A stretch of DNA of 64,000 bases. Origin: Brevibacterium casei CIP 102111 (GTDB lineage Bacteria; Actinomycetota; Actinomycetes; Actinomycetales; Brevibacteriaceae). The stretch lies in the NCBI RefSeq assembly GCF_900169275.1, contig NZ_FXZC01000001.1, forward strand, positions 744,001-808,000, read 5' to 3'. Numbering within the stretch: position 1 is the first letter of the stretch; each line of letters opens with the position of its first letter. Shown here piece after piece: positions 45,805-54,339 of the stretch. The notes under the pieces are model-generated. The model was not told where the DNA came from. It saw only the letters and a program-made list of their open reading frames with translations, and made no database searches. A program made the translations under genes and the position numbers.

Positions 45805-47865
45805 ATGTCAGCACAGACGCAGCAATCCACGGACGACGCGAAGGGCAGGGCGAAGCGGCTGCCGCCCGTGAACAAGCGCGTCTTCATCTCGGCGGCGGTC
45901 GGCACCCTGGCCATCACCGTCTGGGCGTTCTTCGCCCCGGCCAACGCGCAGGCGGTCCTCGGTGCCGTCGTCGGGTGGACCTCGGACTGGTTCGGCTGGT
46001 TCTACGTCCTCCTCGTCGCCGTCGTCCTCGTCTTCGTCATCTACCTCGCCGCCTCCCGCTACGGCTCGACGAAGCTCGGCCCCGAACACTCGAAGCCGGA
46101 GTTCGGCCTGCTGCCGTGGGCGGCGATGCTCTTCGCCGCCGGCATCAGCACCGACCTCATGTTCTTCGCCGTCGCCGAACCCGTCACCCAGTACCTCCAG
46201 CCGCCGAGCACGGAACCCGAGACCGTCGATGCGGCCCGTGAGGCCACGGTGTGGACGCTCTTCCACTACGGGCTCAGCGGTTGGGGGCTCTACGCACTCA
46301 TGGGCATCGCCCTCGCGTACTTCGCCTACCGGATGAACATGCCCCTGGCGATCCGCTCGGCGCTCGCCCCGATCTTCGGCAAGCGCGTCCAGGGCGCCCT
46401 CGGCGACACCGTCGACTTCGCCGCCCTCCTCGGGACGATCTTCGGCGTGGCGACCTCGCTCGGCATCGGCGTCGTCATGGTCAACGTCGGCCTGAACGTC
46501 ATCTTCGGTCTGCCCGTGAGCACCGCCGCGCAGGTCGCCATCGTCGTCGTCGGTGTCGGCGTCGCGACACTCTCGGCGGTCTCCGGCGTCGACAAGGGCA
46601 TCAAGTTCCTCTCGCTGCTCAACGTCTTCGCCGCGATCGCGCTGAGCATCTGGGTGCTCGTGGCCGGGAATACGAAGTTCCTCCTCAATGCCTTCGTCCT
46701 CAATGTCGCCGACTTCGTCCGCCTCTTCCCGAACATGGTCGGGCAGACCTTCGCCTTCGAGGACACGGGAACATGGATGACCGACTGGACCCTGTTCTTC
46801 TGGGCCTGGTGGATCGCCTGGGCATCGTTCGTCGGCCTCTTCCTCGCCCGCATCTCGCGCGGACGCACGATCCGTCAGTTCGTCATCGGCACCCTGACGA
46901 TCCCGTTCATCTACATCTTCATGTGGATCTCGATCTACGGGAACTCTGCTCTCGACATCATCCGCGGCGGCAACCGCGAGTTCGGGGAGCAGACGATGCT
47001 CAACCCGGAGGGCGGCTTCTACGAACTCCTCGCCCAGTATCCGGCGTTCATCGTCATCGCTGCGCTCGCGACGATGACGGCGCTGCTCTTCTACGTCACC
47101 TCGGCGGACTCCGCTGCCCTCGTCATGGCCAACCTTTCCTCGTTCCTGCCCACCCCGCAGGACGACGGGCGGGCGAGTCTGCGGATCTTCTGGGCCGTGC
47201 TCACCGGCGCGCTCACCGTCGCGATGCTCATCGTCGGCGGCATCGGCGCCCTGCAGAGCGCGACGGTGATCATGGGCCTGCCGTTCGCCTTCGTCATCAT
47301 CCTCGTCATGATCGGCCTCTACAAGGCGCTGCGGGTCGAGGGCAACCGCGTCGACAGCGTCGAGCAGAGCCTCTCCGGTTCGCTCGCCCGCCGGTCGACC
47401 CGCGGACACGAGACGTGGAAGAAGCAGCTCTCCCGCGTCCTCGCGTTCCCCAGCGGCAGCAAGGTCCGCGACTACGAGCAGACCGTGCTCATCCCCACCC
47501 TCGGCGAGATCGCGGCCGAGATGCGGGAGCGGGGAATCTCCGCCCGCTGCGGTCGCGTCGACAACGAGGGACGCTTCGACGACGAGGGCGACCTCGTCGA
47601 ACTCGAAGTCGACGGTGAGGGGCAGTACCCGTTCCGCTACCAGGTGTGGCCGCACAAGGTCAGCGTGCCTTCGTTCGGCGGTCGGGTGCCCCGCGGAACC
47701 GAGGACTACTACCGGATGGAGGTCTACCTCGACGGCGGTGCCGGTCAGGGCTACGACATCATGGGCTACACGAAGGACCAGCTCATCGACGACGTCCTCG
47801 ACAAGTACGAACGCCATGTCGAGTTCCTCCAGATGCAGGAGAACATCACCGGCGGAACGGACTGA
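45805..47865 (+). CDS. betT: BCCT-family choline/betaine transporter, BetT-like
   Basis: About 686 residues, 12 spans. BCCT hallmarks: GLLPWAAMLFAAGISTDLMFF, VTQYLQPP, WTLFHYGLSGWGLYALMG, and the WWIAWASFVGLFLARISRGR segment of TM8. VTSADSAALVMANL is the usual TM10 part. The 150-residue cytoplasmic C-terminus (FPSGSKVRDYEQTVLIPTL to the end) matches the osmosensing tail of BetT-type choline transporters. The ATG at 45805 has GGGAG; in-frame starts at 45685 (TTG), 45739 and 45766 (ATG) would add a Ser/Gln/Gly-rich extension. No betA/betB in the window. Confidence 0.88.
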   Translation: MSAQTQQSTDDAKGRAKRLPPVNKRVFISAAVGTLAITVWAFFAPANAQAVLGAVVGWTSDWFGWFYVLLVAVVLVFVIYLAASRYGSTKLGPEHSKPEFGLLPWAAMLFAAGISTDLMFFAVAEPVTQYLQPPSTEPETVDAAREATVWTLFHYGLSGWGLYALMGIALAYFAYRMNMPLAIRSALAPIFGKRVQGALGDTVDFAALLGTIFGVATSLGIGVVMVNVGLNVIFGLPVSTAAQVAIVVVGVGVATLSAVSGVDKGIKFLSLLNVFAAIALSIWVLVAGNTKFLLNAFVLNVADFVRLFPNMVGQTFAFEDTGTWMTDWTLFFWAWWIAWASFVGLFLARISRGRTIRQFVIGTLTIPFIYIFMWISIYGNSALDIIRGGNREFGEQTMLNPEGGFYELLAQYPAFIVIAALATMTALLFYVTSADSAALVMANLSSFLPTPQDDGRASLRIFWAVLTGALTVAMLIVGGIGALQSATVIMGLPFAFVIILVMIGLYKALRVEGNRVDSVEQSLSGSLARRSTRGHETWKKQLSRVLAFPSGSKVRDYEQTVLIPTLGEIAAEMRERGISARCGRVDNEGRFDDEGDLVELEVDGEGQYPFRYQVWPHKVSVPSFGGRVPRGTEDYYRMEVYLDGGAGQGYDIMGYTKDQLIDDVLDKYERHVEFLQMQENITGGTD

Positions 47866-47881
47866 GGGGACTGGACTGAGG

Positions 47882-48574
47882 ATGGCGGAGCGTTCGGCGA
47901 CCCCGACGACTGACGGCGAAGGCGCGGCCTCCGGCGGAGGCGCGACTGTGGATGACACTGCTGTGGACGGCACTGCGACTCGTGGCGGTCCCGTCGTCGG
48001 CGAGGACGGCCTCGCCCGCACCCCGTGGGCCTACGGCGATCCGCTGCTGCTGACGTACTACGACACCGAATGGGGTCTGCCGGTGCGCGACGAGTCCGGG
48101 CTCTTCGAACGGCTCAGCCTCGAGGGCTTCCAGGCGGGGCTCTCATGGCTGACGATTCTGCGCAAACGTGAGCGTTTCCGTGAGGTGTTCGCAGGCTTCG
48201 ACGCCGAGGCGGTCGCCGGCTTCGGCGAGACCGAGGTTGAGGCATTGCTCGCTGACCCCGGCATCATCCGCCACCGCGGGAAGATCGAGGCGTGCATCGG
48301 CAATGCGCGGGCGATCGTCGACCTGCGCGCCGACGGCGGGATCGTCGACTTCATCTGGGGCTTCCAGCCCGAGGACACTCCCCGGCCGGCGACGATCGCC
48401 GAGGTGCCGACCACCGCACCGGAGTCCGTGGCCCTGTCGAAGGCGCTGAAGAAGCGGGGATTCCGCTTCGTCGGACCGACGACGATGTACGCCCTCATGG
48501 AGGCCATCGGTATGGTGGACACGCACCTCATCGGCTCCCACCGCCGAGGTGCCTCCGGGGTCTGGCCGAACTGA
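47882..48574 (+). CDS. tag: DNA-3-methyladenine glycosylase I
   Basis: A 230-residue base-excision repair enzyme that removes 3-methyladenine. After a 45-residue Gly/Thr/Asp-rich N-terminal extension not found in E. coli Tag, the core reads TPWAYGDPLLLTYYDTEWGLPVRDE, FERLSLEGFQAGLSWLTILRKR and the end THLIGSHRRG. The Tag zinc site of E. coli is incomplete: the N-terminal Cys is replaced (no CxW start), while the late His residues remain. Starts 16 bases after the betT stop and is likely co-transcribed. Confidence 0.88.
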   Translation: MAERSATPTTDGEGAASGGGATVDDTAVDGTATRGGPVVGEDGLARTPWAYGDPLLLTYYDTEWGLPVRDESGLFERLSLEGFQAGLSWLTILRKRERFREVFAGFDAEAVAGFGETEVEALLADPGIIRHRGKIEACIGNARAIVDLRADGGIVDFIWGFQPEDTPRPATIAEVPTTAPESVALSKALKKRGFRFVGPTTMYALMEAIGMVDTHLIGSHRRGASGVWPN

Positions 48575-48706
48575 CAATCCTGCGCTCGGGTCGCCCGCGA
48601 CCCTGCCCGAACCCGGCCAGCTCGCGGCCGTGCCGAAACCCCGCCCGCCCGCGACCGTGCCGAACCCCGCGACGAAGCCCGCACCACCTGAGCCCGAAAG
48701 GAACCG
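48575..48706 (+). repeat. Degenerate 28-30 bp repeats before the Nudix gene
   Basis: Three rough units of CGCGACC(G/C)TGCC(C)GAACCC in the gap between tag and the Nudix gene (about 48590-48675). The last part contains GAAAGGA, the ribosome site of the Nudix gene. Confidence 0.5.
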
Positions 48707-49144
48707 ATGAAGGACATCCGCGTCAGCGCCCTCGTTCTCACCCACCCTGAACGACCCGAGATCCTCATGGTGCGCAAGACCGGTACCACGTCGTTCATGC
48801 TGCCCGGCGGCAAGCCCGAGACCGGCGAGAGCCCTGAGGCGACGATCATCCGGGAGATCGCCGAAGAACTCGGACTCGAGCTCGACCCGGAGAGGCTCAT
48901 CCCCGTGGGCACGTTCACCGCAGCGGCTGCGAACGAAGCCGATCACCGGGTCATCGGCGATGTGTTCCGCTACGAGGGTCTTCCGGTTGGGCTGAGCATC
49001 GACGAGATCAGCCATCAGGCGGAGATCGCCGCGGCAGGCTGGTTCCCCTACGACCCGATGCCCGCCGACACCGCCGAGCGGCAGTTCGCCCCGCTCACTC
49101 GTGATCGCGTCGTCCCGGCGCTGGCCGAGCAGGGCGTCCTCTGA
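48707..49144 (+). CDS. Nudix hydrolase
   Basis: A 145-residue hydrolase of nucleoside diphosphate-linked compounds. The Nudix box is intact: GGKPETGESPEATIIREIAEELGLEL (positions about 35-60; G-x5-E-x7-R-E-x2-E-E-x-G). The first strand ILMVRKTGTTSFMLPGG is typical of MutT-like proteins. The C-terminal half has IAAAGWFPYDPMP. Substrate unknown; adjacent to a DNA repair glycosylase, so nucleotide-pool sanitation is plausible but not shown. Start with GAAAGGA upstream. Confidence 0.9.
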   Translation: MKDIRVSALVLTHPERPEILMVRKTGTTSFMLPGGKPETGESPEATIIREIAEELGLELDPERLIPVGTFTAAAANEADHRVIGDVFRYEGLPVGLSIDEISHQAEIAAAGWFPYDPMPADTAERQFAPLTRDRVVPALAEQGVL

Positions 49145-49246
49145 GCGCGCCTCGGGCCCTGCAGTGTTCCGTGCCGCCGACCGGCCGCGCCTCGAATCGT
49201 GCGCTGGCCCGTGCCGTCGGCCAGCCGTGTCAGTCCTGCGCTCGTA

Positions 49247-49798
49247 TCAGCCCTGCGGCTGGCGGGAGTAGGCGATGAGAGCCCGGTAGAGGTCGAGCGG
49301 GGCACAGTTCGCCCCCTTGGCGAGGGACTTCATGAGCTTCCGGTAAGCCGTGTAGTCGACCCTGCTCGGGTTGGGGGTCTCGAGGAGACCGTGGTCGTGG
49401 AGGACCCCGACGGCGCGGGAGTCGAGGATCGAGTACTTCTTCGGGTCGAAGACCGTGAGCAGGGCGCTGGCGAGGGGATTGCCGACCCCGGGCAGGACCT
49501 TGAGGAAGGGCAGGCGCAGATGGTTCGGGGTGTCGTCGTCGAGGGCGACCCCGGTGACATAGTCGATGTCGTCGCCGGAGAGCTCTTGGGCGGTCGGCAG
49601 CACGGCCACGGCCTTCCATTCGACGACCTTGAGGAAGTTCTTGCGCTTGTAGCCCTCCCTGCGCACGACCTTCGGGGCGATGTCGTCGAAGATCTCGGCT
49701 TCGAGGTCGGAGAGTTCGTAGAGCGGTTCGAAGCGGAGGACGAAACCTGTGTCGATGAGGCCGGAGGGCGCGTTCTCGGGATGCTGCGACGAGGTCAT
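49247..49798 (-). CDS. Helix-hairpin-helix-like protein, hypothetical
   Basis: A 183-residue soluble protein. Around residues 98-130 it reads LKVLPGVGNPLASALLTVFDP then KKYSILDSRAVGVL, which resembles the helix-hairpin-helix (LPGVG) and the following Asp-bearing segment of HhH base-excision glycosylase folds. No FeS cysteines are seen. I do not recognise a named family; a DNA-binding or glycosylase-like role is inference. ATG start six bases after TAGAAT. It lies between the Nudix gene and a divergent MFS gene. Confidence 0.65.
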   Translation of the reverse strand: MTSSQHPENAPSGLIDTGFVLRFEPLYELSDLEAEIFDDIAPKVVRREGYKRKNFLKVVEWKAVAVLPTAQELSGDDIDYVTGVALDDDTPNHLRLPFLKVLPGVGNPLASALLTVFDPKKYSILDSRAVGVLHDHGLLETPNPSRVDYTAYRKLMKSLAKGANCAPLDLYRALIAYSRQPQG

Positions 49799-49804
49799 GC
49801 CGCG

Positions 49805-49810
49805 ATTCTA
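49805..49810 (-). promoter_or_regulatory. -10 hexamer TAGAAT, leaderless start
   Basis: Reads ATTCTA on the plus strand; six bases to the ATG at 49798. Confidence 0.6.
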
Positions 49811-49968
49811 CAGAAAGTCGAGGGCCCCTCGGTGAACGGCAGCGGATCCGGGATCGGCCCCGAACGGGAGCGCTCCTGACCACGGGCGGGAGGCCTCTGA
49901 GCATGCGCGGAAGGGCACTTGACCTCGGGCGATGTGAGACGTGGGGCCGCTTCGGCGAGGATGGGCGG

Positions 49969-49974
49969 TAAGGT
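49969..49974 (+). promoter_or_regulatory. -10 hexamer TAAGGT, leaderless MFS gene
   Basis: TAAGGT, six bases, then the ATG at 49981. Confidence 0.55.
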
Positions 49975-49980
49975 CCGACT

Positions 49981-51438
49981 ATGGCACTCCGATCCGATGA
50001 CGCTCGCACCCTGACCCCCGCGCTGCTGGGGTTGGTGTGGTCGGCGATGTTCGGATTCTCCGGGTTCTTCCTCAGCTATTCGACGATGGTCTCGATCGGC
50101 GTTGCCGACGGCCTCTCGACCGTCACCGGCGGGGCGGTGCTGACAACGATGATGGTCGGCGTCATCGCCGTCCAGCCGTTCGCCCCGAGGCTGGGGGAGC
50201 GCCTCGGGATGCGGGCGGCCCTCCTCGTCGCCCTCGGTCTGCAGCTGCTCGGTCAGGTGCTCGGGCTCGTCGTCGGTCCTCCTCTGCTCAGTCTCGTCCT
50301 CGCCGGGATCAGCGGGGGCATGGGCTTCGGGCTCTTCGTCGTCCTCGCCAATGCCGCGGTGCCGGGGACCGTGTCGGCGGACAGGCTCGGTCGGGCGCTG
50401 GGGATCTTCGGCGGGGTGACCTCGCTCGCCGCGGCCATCGGGGCACCGGTCGGGCTGTGGCTCATCGGCGTCGTCCCCGAGTGGTCGTTCCGGCTCATCG
50501 CGTGCGGGACGCTTCTGCTTGCGGTGCCGACGCTCGTGCGGTTCCTGCCCGGGCGCACTCACCCCTCCCCACCCGCCGAGGCGGTGCCCGGTGACGAGGT
50601 CGATCGGGGCGGAGAGGGTCCGGGCGGCGACGAACCGCACGATGATCGTCGCCGCGGTGGCAGTTCGTCGGGCCCCGGGGCGGTGCCGCGCGCCGAGGGC
50701 ACCGAGCCCGACGCGGCCGCGCTTGCGGAGGCGGCCCGGGACGCCGAGGCAACCGGCAGCGCGGAGGCAACCGGCAGCGCGGAGGCAACCGGCAGCGCGG
50801 AGGCAACCGGCAGCGCGGAGGCAACCGGCAGCGCGGAGGCCGTCGGCAGCGCGGAGGCCGTCGGCAGCGCGGAGGCCGTCGGCTCGTCGACGTCGTCGCG
50901 CGAGCGCGGGGCGCTGCGTCTCCTCATCATGCTCGCCCCGTTCCTCGTCGGCATGATCACCTTCGGCCTCATCGTCGGGTTCGGGCCCGGCCGCGACGTC
51001 GCCCATCCTGCGATCTACATCCTCATCATGCAGGTGTGCTCGGTCATCGGCAGGTTCGCCGCCGGCGCCGTCGCCGATGCGCGCTCACCGCTGGGCCTGA
51101 GCCTCCTCGGCGTCGGGATGGCCGCCATCGGGCTCACCGTCACCGCGGTCAGCGGGGCGGGAGTCGTGCTCGGGATCGCGATGGCGATCGTCGGCCTCGG
51201 GCTCGGCACCCTGCAGTCGGCGAGCCTCGTCATGGCCTTCATCACCGCCCGGACACCGGGGCGGGCGAGCGTCGCATGGAACATGAGCTTCGACATCGGC
51301 CTCGGCATCGCCGGCGTCACCGGGGGACTCGGGTTCACCTACCTCGGGGACACGGCGACGTTCCTGCTGTGCACGGGAGTGCTCGTCCTCGCCGGTCTCG
51401 TCTCGTGGCTCGCGGCGAACCGTCGAACGAGCCGCTGA
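49981..51438 (+). CDS. MFS transporter with repeat-rich central loop
   Basis: A 485-residue major facilitator protein with 12 spans in two halves (about 15-190 and 305-480). It includes GMGFGLFVVLANAAVPGTVSADRLGRALG in the first half and VGLGLGTLQSASLVMAFITAR in the second. The central loop is expanded by about 100 residues, including eight Glu-Ala-(Thr/Val)-Gly-Ser-Ala hexapeptides coded by an 18-bp tandem repeat. Substrate not recognisable. Leaderless start. Confidence 0.8.
   Translation: MALRSDDARTLTPALLGLVWSAMFGFSGFFLSYSTMVSIGVADGLSTVTGGAVLTTMMVGVIAVQPFAPRLGERLGMRAALLVALGLQLLGQVLGLVVGPPLLSLVLAGISGGMGFGLFVVLANAAVPGTVSADRLGRALGIFGGVTSLAAAIGAPVGLWLIGVVPEWSFRLIACGTLLLAVPTLVRFLPGRTHPSPPAEAVPGDEVDRGGEGPGGDEPHDDRRRGGSSSGPGAVPRAEGTEPDAAALAEAARDAEATGSAEATGSAEATGSAEATGSAEATGSAEAVGSAEAVGSAEAVGSSTSSRERGALRLLIMLAPFLVGMITFGLIVGFGPGRDVAHPAIYILIMQVCSVIGRFAAGAVADARSPLGLSLLGVGMAAIGLTVTAVSGAGVVLGIAMAIVGLGLGTLQSASLVMAFITARTPGRASVAWNMSFDIGLGIAGVTGGLGFTYLGDTATFLLCTGVLVLAGLVSWLAANRRTSR
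50746..50889 (+). repeat. Eight 18-bp tandem repeats in the MFS gene
   Basis: Five identical units GAGGCAACCGGCAGCGCG (50746-50835), then GAGGCCGTCGGCAGCGCG twice and a diverged third (50836-50889). The unit is a multiple of three, so copy number can change without frameshift; it lengthens the cytoplasmic loop. Confidence 0.95.
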
Positions 51439-51540
51439 CCGCGGGTGCTGCGATCGGCCAGCGTGCGAGGACGGCGATGCCCGACCGATCAGTTGAGCGA
51501 CCCCGAGCATGACCGCCGTGCTCGACCGAGCCGGGCAGTC

Positions 51541-51921
51541 TCAGTCGGGGCTGGTCGCGGTCCCCTCGTCGTCGAGCATCGCGAGCATGTCGACGGCCGC
51601 CCGTGCGTAGTCGCCGATCCACCGATCGTGGATGCGCTTGATCGGCAGCGGCGCGAGCGCGAGCACGCGCGTCTTGCCGACCCTGCGGCCGGTGAGCAGT
51701 TCGGCGCGTTCGAGGACGCGGATGTGCTGGAGCACGGTGGTGCGGTCGAGTTCGGGGAAGGCCTCGGCGACGGCGCCTGTCGTCATCGGCTCTGCTCGGA
51801 GGAGGTCGAGGATGCGGCGGCGGGTGGCGTTCGCGAGCGCCTTGAACACGGCGTCGTCGCGGGCATCGGCGTCCGAGCCGTAACCTTCCGACTGCGCACC
51901 TGTTCCCTTCTCACCCGACAT
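51541..51921 (-). CDS. ArsR-family transcriptional regulator
   Basis: A 126-residue winged helix regulator: AVFKALANATRRRILDLLRAEPMTTGAVAEAFPELDRTTVLQHIRVLERAELLTGRR, the classical ArsR DNA-binding domain with recognition helix near DRTTVLQH. No metal-binding cysteine motif is present. This resembles the SRPBCC-linked ArsR group, where the regulator lies divergent to an AHSA1-domain protein, as here. Start codon lies inside a perfect palindrome shared with the divergent gene. Confidence 0.9.
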   Translation of the reverse strand: MSGEKGTGAQSEGYGSDADARDDAVFKALANATRRRILDLLRAEPMTTGAVAEAFPELDRTTVLQHIRVLERAELLTGRRVGKTRVLALAPLPIKRIHDRWIGDYARAAVDMLAMLDDEGTATSPD

Positions 51922-51940
51922 GTGATAAAAATATCACATG
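51919..51940. promoter_or_regulatory. 22-bp palindrome holding both start codons and both promoters
   Basis: Arms CATGTGATA and TATCACATG surround AAAA. The first CAT is the reverse of the ArsR start codon, and the last ATG is the SRPBCC start codon. On the minus strand TATTTT lies six bases before the ArsR ATG, and on the plus strand TAAAAA lies six bases before the SRPBCC ATG. So one element is operator, two -10 boxes and two leaderless starts. Confidence 0.85.
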
Positions 51941-52426
51941 AACGATGAGCAGAACGACAAGAGCGCGCAGCTGGAGGAGCTCTCCTTCACCGTCACCGGG
52001 TACATCTCGAAGACGCCGCACGAGACCTATGAGGCCGTCGCCGATCCCGAGCAGCTCTCGAAGTACTTCACGACGGGCGGCGCCCGCGGGCGCCTCGAGA
52101 CGGGAGCCGAGGTGAGCTGGGACTTCGCGGACTTTCCGGGCCGCTTCCCCGTCGACGTCATCGAGGCCGTGCCCGATGAGCGGATCGTCATTGTGTGGGA
52201 GGGCAACGGGCACACGACCGCGCCGAAGACGGAGACGACCTTCGAGTTCACTCCCGTCGACGACGGGACCCGGACCCTGGTGACGATCACCGAGCAGGCG
52301 TGGAAGACGACCGTCGGGGGAGCCGAGGGCGCCTTCGGCAACTCGATGGGCTGGACCGGCATGCTCGCCGCGCTCAAGGCGTGGGTCGAGTACGGCATCA
52401 ACCTTCGCGAGGGCTTCTACAAGTAG
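51938..52426 (+). CDS. SRPBCC (AHSA1-like) domain protein
   Basis: A 162-residue START-like lipid/ligand-binding fold: LSFTVTGYISKTPHETYEAVADPEQLSKYF at the N-terminus, then VSWDFADFPGRFPVDVIEAVPDERIVIVWEG and the final GMLAALKAWVEYGI. AHSA1-type proteins bind hydrophobic ligands and are commonly paired with an ArsR regulator. Divergent from that regulator with only 16 bases between the two start codons. Ligand unknown. Confidence 0.9.
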   Translation: MNDEQNDKSAQLEELSFTVTGYISKTPHETYEAVADPEQLSKYFTTGGARGRLETGAEVSWDFADFPGRFPVDVIEAVPDERIVIVWEGNGHTTAPKTETTFEFTPVDDGTRTLVTITEQAWKTTVGGAEGAFGNSMGWTGMLAALKAWVEYGINLREGFYK

Positions 52427-52544
52427 GCCGGTCGGCTCAGGCGATGTGCCTGCCCAGGGCGCGGGTGCGCACAGTCGGCGAGCCTGCAGTGCCGGTGGCG
52501 CGGCTCCGCGAGCCTGTAGTGCGTGGGGCGCGGCTCCGCGAGGA

Positions 52545-52584
52545 GGATACGATTCGAGATCTGGCCGTTCTTCGAACCGGATCC
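52545..52584. repeat. 40-bp palindromic repeat, copy 1
   Basis: An imperfect palindrome starting GGATACGATTCG and ending CGAACCGGATCC, centred on TGGCCG. The surrounding 70 bases (from GCGAGGAGGA at 52538 to CTCGAGGG at 52607) recur after the next gene at 53151-53219 in the same orientation. Confidence 0.75.
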
Positions 52585-52644
52585 ACCTCGGGGCGCTGAC
52601 TCGAGGGCTCGGGAGCCCGGCTGTGGCCGTGAGAGAGTGTCGGT

Positions 52645-53118
52645 ATGACTTCGGTATTCCGTAAGCGGCTCCCGTTCTGGAGGTTCATCCTTCTCACGGT
52701 GGGCATCGGTGCCGCGACCGGTCTCATCGTCGCGCTCGTCCTCCTCGGGTTCGACCCGGGTCAGATCGTCATGATCGCCGCGGTGACCGCATTCGGGGGA
52801 GTGCTCGGTCTCGTCATGGGCGTCCCGGCGGAGTTCGCAGTGCGTCTGGCGGCCCCTCGGCTGCGCAGTCGAGTCGGCGCGGTGCTCTTCTGCTTCGGCC
52901 TCGGTCTCGTCTCCGTGCTCGTCGCCCTGAACATCCTCGGAATGATCATCCAGGGTCCCGGTGACTACATCGGCGCGTATGAGTGGGCGACCCTGCTCTT
53001 CGCGCTCGCGATCGGCCTGCCAGCCGGTATCCTCACCGCGTGTGCGACGTCGCTCATCGTCGAACCGGTGACGCCGAAGCAGCCGGAGGTCGACCTGCTC
53101 ACGGGCTTGCCGCTCTGA
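52645..53118 (+). CDS. Four-helix membrane protein, hypothetical
   Basis: A 157-residue protein with four hydrophobic spans (about residues 14-34, 40-60, 78-102 and 114-140). No motif is recognisable. The first span follows a basic start RKRLPFWRF, so the N-terminus should be cytoplasmic. The gene is flanked by two copies of a 40-bp palindromic repeat. The ATG at 52645 is preceded by GAGAGT at six bases, a weak leaderless signal; no good ribosome site. Confidence 0.6.
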   Translation: MTSVFRKRLPFWRFILLTVGIGAATGLIVALVLLGFDPGQIVMIAAVTAFGGVLGLVMGVPAEFAVRLAAPRLRSRVGAVLFCFGLGLVSVLVALNILGMIIQGPGDYIGAYEWATLLFALAIGLPAGILTACATSLIVEPVTPKQPEVDLLTGLPL

Positions 53119-53157
53119 CTGCTCACCCCACGACCGGCTGACGCACCTCAGCGAGGA

Positions 53158-53197
53158 GGATCCGGTTCGAGAAACGGCCGTTCTTCGACTCGGATCC
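53158..53197. repeat. 40-bp palindromic repeat, copy 2
   Basis: Begins GGATCCGGTTCG, ends ACTCGGATCC, centre ACGGCCGT; 17 of 21 position pairs match across the axis. Same orientation as copy 1, offset 613 bp. Confidence 0.8.
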
Positions 53198-53322
53198 ACC
53201 GCGAGGACACTCTCGAGGGAGCACACGGTGCCCCGCACAGCCGCCCTGTCTGCGCCGACCGCACCCGATCGCCGACGGCCCGACGGCCCGGCAGAGCAGC
53301 CTCGGCGGGGAACGGACCGTCC

Positions 53323-54327
53323 TCAGACGATGCGGGTGGGCGGGGACTGGGTCTTCGCGGGATCGGTCTCGGGAAGATCGCCGAGCGCCTCGTCGATGCG
53401 GGCGAGCACCTCGGCGTCAAGCCTGACCCCGGCGGCGGCCGCATTCGACTCCACCTGCTCGGGACGTGACGCCCCGACCAGCGCCGTGGCGACGTTGTCG
53501 TTGGCGAGCACCCACGCGATCGCGAGCTGCCCCATCGTCAGTCCGAGATCCGCGGCGATCGGCTCGAGCTTCGCGACCGCGGTGAGCGTCTCGTCGTTCA
53601 TGTAGCGGGAGATCATGTCGGCCCCGCCCTTCTCATCGGTCGCCCTAGAGCCCGCCGGGGCCGGCTGCCCGACCTTGTACTTGCCGGTGAGCACGCCCTG
53701 CGCGATCGGCGACCACACGATCTGGGAGATGCCGAGCTCCTTCGACGTCGGCACCACCCGCTCCTCGATGACCCGCCAGAGCATGTTGTACTGCGGCTGG
53801 TTCGAGATGAGCTGGATCCCCAGGTCGCGGGCCAGATAGTGCGCGGCCCGCAGCTGATCGGCGTTCCATTCGCTCACTCCGATGTAGAGCGCCTTGCCCG
53901 CCCGGACGATGTCGGCGAAGGCCTGCATCGTCTCCTCGAGCGGCGTCTCGTAGTCGTACCGGTGGGCCTGGTAGAGGTCGACATAGTCGGTGCCGAGCCT
54001 GGTGAGCGATCCGTCGATCGACTCCATGATGTGCTTGCGGGACAGGCCGGTGTCGTTGTGGCCCTTAGGGCCGGTGGGGAAGTAGACCTTCGTGAAGATC
54101 TCGAGCGACTCGCGACGCTGGCCGGCCAGCGCGTCGCCGAGGACCTGCTCGGCCGCCGTGTTCGCGTAGACGTCGGCGGTGTCGAAGGTCGAGATGCCGG
54201 CGTCGAGCGCGGCGTGGACGCACTTGGTCGCGATGTCGTTCTCGACCTGGGAACCATGGGTGAGCCAGTTGCCGTAGGTGATCTCCGAGATCTTGAAACC
54301 GCTGTTGCCGAGATATCTGAACTCCAT
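53323..54327 (-). CDS. Aldo/keto reductase
   Basis: A 334-residue NADPH-dependent reductase of the AKR fold, close to the voltage-gated potassium channel beta/YghZ group. Features: MEFRYLGNSGFKISEITYGNW, FDTADVYANTAAEQVLGDAL (catalytic Asp and Tyr), KVYFPTGPKGHNDTGLSRKHI (catalytic Lys and Asn region), DLYQAHRYDYETPLEET and the late VATALVGASRPEQVESNA. Substrate unknown. The ATG is six bases after TAGGCT. Confidence 0.92.
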   Translation of the reverse strand: MEFRYLGNSGFKISEITYGNWLTHGSQVENDIATKCVHAALDAGISTFDTADVYANTAAEQVLGDALAGQRRESLEIFTKVYFPTGPKGHNDTGLSRKHIMESIDGSLTRLGTDYVDLYQAHRYDYETPLEETMQAFADIVRAGKALYIGVSEWNADQLRAAHYLARDLGIQLISNQPQYNMLWRVIEERVVPTSKELGISQIVWSPIAQGVLTGKYKVGQPAPAGSRATDEKGGADMISRYMNDETLTAVAKLEPIAADLGLTMGQLAIAWVLANDNVATALVGASRPEQVESNAAAAGVRLDAEVLARIDEALGDLPETDPAKTQSPPTRIV

Positions 54328-54333
54328 ACCCTC

Positions 54334-54339
54334 AGCCTA
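54334..54339 (-). promoter_or_regulatory. -10 hexamer TAGGCT, leaderless aldo/keto reductase gene
   Basis: Reads AGCCTA on the plus strand; six bases to the ATG at 54327. Confidence 0.6.

Noticed and set aside
45808..48021. 737-codon minus-strand frame opposite the choline carrier
   Set aside because: Highly charged Asp/Glu/Arg shadow translation. The plus strand has all BCCT hallmarks.
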